Shown here one piece after another: positions 4,282-5,240 of a stretch of 5,240 nt of DNA. The DNA is from Veillonella sp. Lineage in GTDB: Bacteria > Bacillota > Negativicutes > Veillonellales > Veillonellaceae. The stretch lies in NCBI RefSeq assembly GCF_015058545.1, contig NZ_SVCB01000114.1:1-5240 (forward strand). Reading direction: 5' to 3'. The position numbers and the translations under genes were made by a program. How positions within the stretch are numbered: the stretch's first letter is position 1; each line of letters begins with the position of its first letter. Below the pieces are notes generated by a model. The model saw nothing but the letters and a program-made list of their open reading frames with translations, searched no databases and was not told where the DNA came from.

Positions 4282-5240
4282 ATGGCTCAAATCAACGAAA
4301 ATTATGCCAATCTACAAAGTTCTTATTTATTTGCTAACATTGCTCGCAAAGTGGCAGAATTTCAGAAAAGTAATCCGGATGCCGACATCATTCGCTTAGG
4401 CATCGGCGATGTAACGCAGCCATTAGCACCTGCCGTGATTGAAGCCATGCATAAGGCGGTTGACGAAATGGGTCAGGCCGAAACGTTCCGCGGTTACGGT
4501 CCGGAACAAGGGTACGAATTCTTACGGCAAGCCGTTGTCGATCACGATTATAAACCGCTCGGTATCACCCTCGATATTGACGAAGTTTTTATTTCCGACG
4601 GTGCCAAATCCGACGTAGGCAACATTCAGGAGCTTTTCAGCGCCAACAACGTAGTAGCTATCACCGACCCGGTGTATCCCGTATATTTGGACAGCAATGT
4701 CATGGGGGGCCGTTCCGGTCAGTTCAAAGACGGCCGTTTTGAAAACATCGTCTACTTACCGACCAATGCGGAAAACAACTTTTCCCCAGAATTCCCAAAT
4801 CAACATGTAGATATCGTCTACCTCTGCTGCCCGAATAATCCGACCGGTACCGTTTTGAGCCGTAAACGCCTTAAAGAATGGGTAGACTGGTGTAAAGCGA
4901 ATGACACGGTGCTCATGTTTGACTCTGCCTATGAAGCCTTCATCAGCAGCGAAGACACGGTACACAGCATCTATGAAATCGAAGGGGCCAAGGAAGTCGC
5001 CATTGAATTCCGCTCCTTCTCCAAAACCGCCGGTTTTACCGGTACACGTTGTGCCTACACGGTAGTACCGAAGGAATTGAAAGTCAATACGGCAGACGGA
5101 GAAAAACAGGCCTTAAATCCTATGTGGAATCGCCGTCAATGCACTAAATTCAACGGTGTGCCGTATATTATCCAACGCGCTGCGGAAGCCGTTTATTCAG
5201 AAGACGGTTATCGTCAGACCCGCGAAGCGATTGCCTATTA
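4282..5240 (+). CDS. dapL: LL-diaminopimelate aminotransferase DapL (partial, N-terminal 319 aa)
   Basis: A fold-type I PLP enzyme that converts tetrahydrodipicolinate directly to LL-diaminopimelate using glutamate as amino donor, in the cytoplasm, bypassing the acyl-blocked steps of lysine and peptidoglycan-precursor synthesis. Visible family blocks: LGIGDVTQPL (39-48), RGYGPEQGY (70-78), ISDGAKSD (104-111), DPVYPVY (129-135), CCPNNPTGT (182-190), FDSAYEAF (213-220) and FRSFSKTAGFTGTRC (243-257), with PLP-binding Lys K248. The start ATG follows AAGGAGG (4269-4275) at 6 nt. The frame is open to the right edge with two extra bases; family members are about 410 residues, so roughly 90 are missing. 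It is separated from the upstream genes by a strong terminator and appears functionally unrelated to them. The motif match is close and the assignment firm. Confidence 0.95.
   Translation, partial: MAQINENYANLQSSYLFANIARKVAEFQKSNPDADIIRLGIGDVTQPLAPAVIEAMHKAVDEMGQAETFRGYGPEQGYEFLRQAVVDHDYKPLGITLDIDEVFISDGAKSDVGNIQELFSANNVVAITDPVYPVYLDSNVMGGRSGQFKDGRFENIVYLPTNAENNFSPEFPNQHVDIVYLCCPNNPTGTVLSRKRLKEWVDWCKANDTVLMFDSAYEAFISSEDTVHSIYEIEGAKEVAIEFRSFSKTAGFTGTRCAYTVVPKELKVNTADGEKQALNPMWNRRQCTKFNGVPYIIQRAAEAVYSEDGYRQTREAIAY

Noticed and set aside
4756..4965. Minus-strand 69-codon frame inside dapL
   Set aside because: It is antisense to conserved DapL motifs including CCPNNPTGT and FDSAYEAF and has no independent support.
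1..5240. CRISPR arrays, tRNA or rRNA genes, insertion sequences, toxin-antitoxin or phage genes
   Set aside because: No regularly spaced long repeats, cloverleaf or CCA-ended structures, transposase motifs or terminal inverted repeats were seen on either strand.

Overview
The window looks like chromosomal DNA from a low-GC anaerobe of the Negativicutes, most likely Veillonella or a close relative. This is judged from remembered family resemblance, not from a search. The supporting signs are a fumarate reductase/succinate dehydrogenase type flavoprotein, an LL-diaminopimelate aminotransferase (DapL), strong GGAGG ribosome binding sites, and AT-rich intergenic DNA between moderately GC coding regions.

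Layout. Positions 1-354 (minus strand) hold the N-terminal 118 residues of the flavoprotein; the rest lies beyond the left edge. Positions 355-956 are a divergent intergenic region. It carries the flavoprotein promoter, a near-perfect Fur-type box, an 11-bp tandem repeat, and two candidate promoters for the plus-strand operon. Positions 957-3776 are a tightly overlapping three-gene operon: an OmpR-family response regulator, a two-TM HAMP histidine kinase, and a membrane-anchored protein whose PepSY-like fold appears to be split by a proline-rich insertion. Positions 3777-4281 contain no convincing gene but hold a promoter, a well-folded C-rich RNA candidate ending in a strong intrinsic terminator, and the dapL leader. 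Positions 4282-5240 are the first 319 codons of dapL, which runs off the right edge.

The main point is a link between the operon and the RNA. One of the operon's promoters and the promoter in front of the RNA share an identical arrangement: two (C/G)TTCAT half-sites repeated at 11 bp, then exactly 10 bp, then a TATANT -10 box. OmpR/PhoB-family regulators bind direct repeats at this period and spacing. The simplest reading is that the response regulator controls its own operon and also a neighbouring small RNA of about 185 nt. That RNA carries several C-rich single-stranded segments complementary to Shine-Dalgarno sequences, as in the C-rich regulatory sRNAs of Firmicutes. The sequence patterns are directly visible; the regulatory connection and the sRNA function are inferences.
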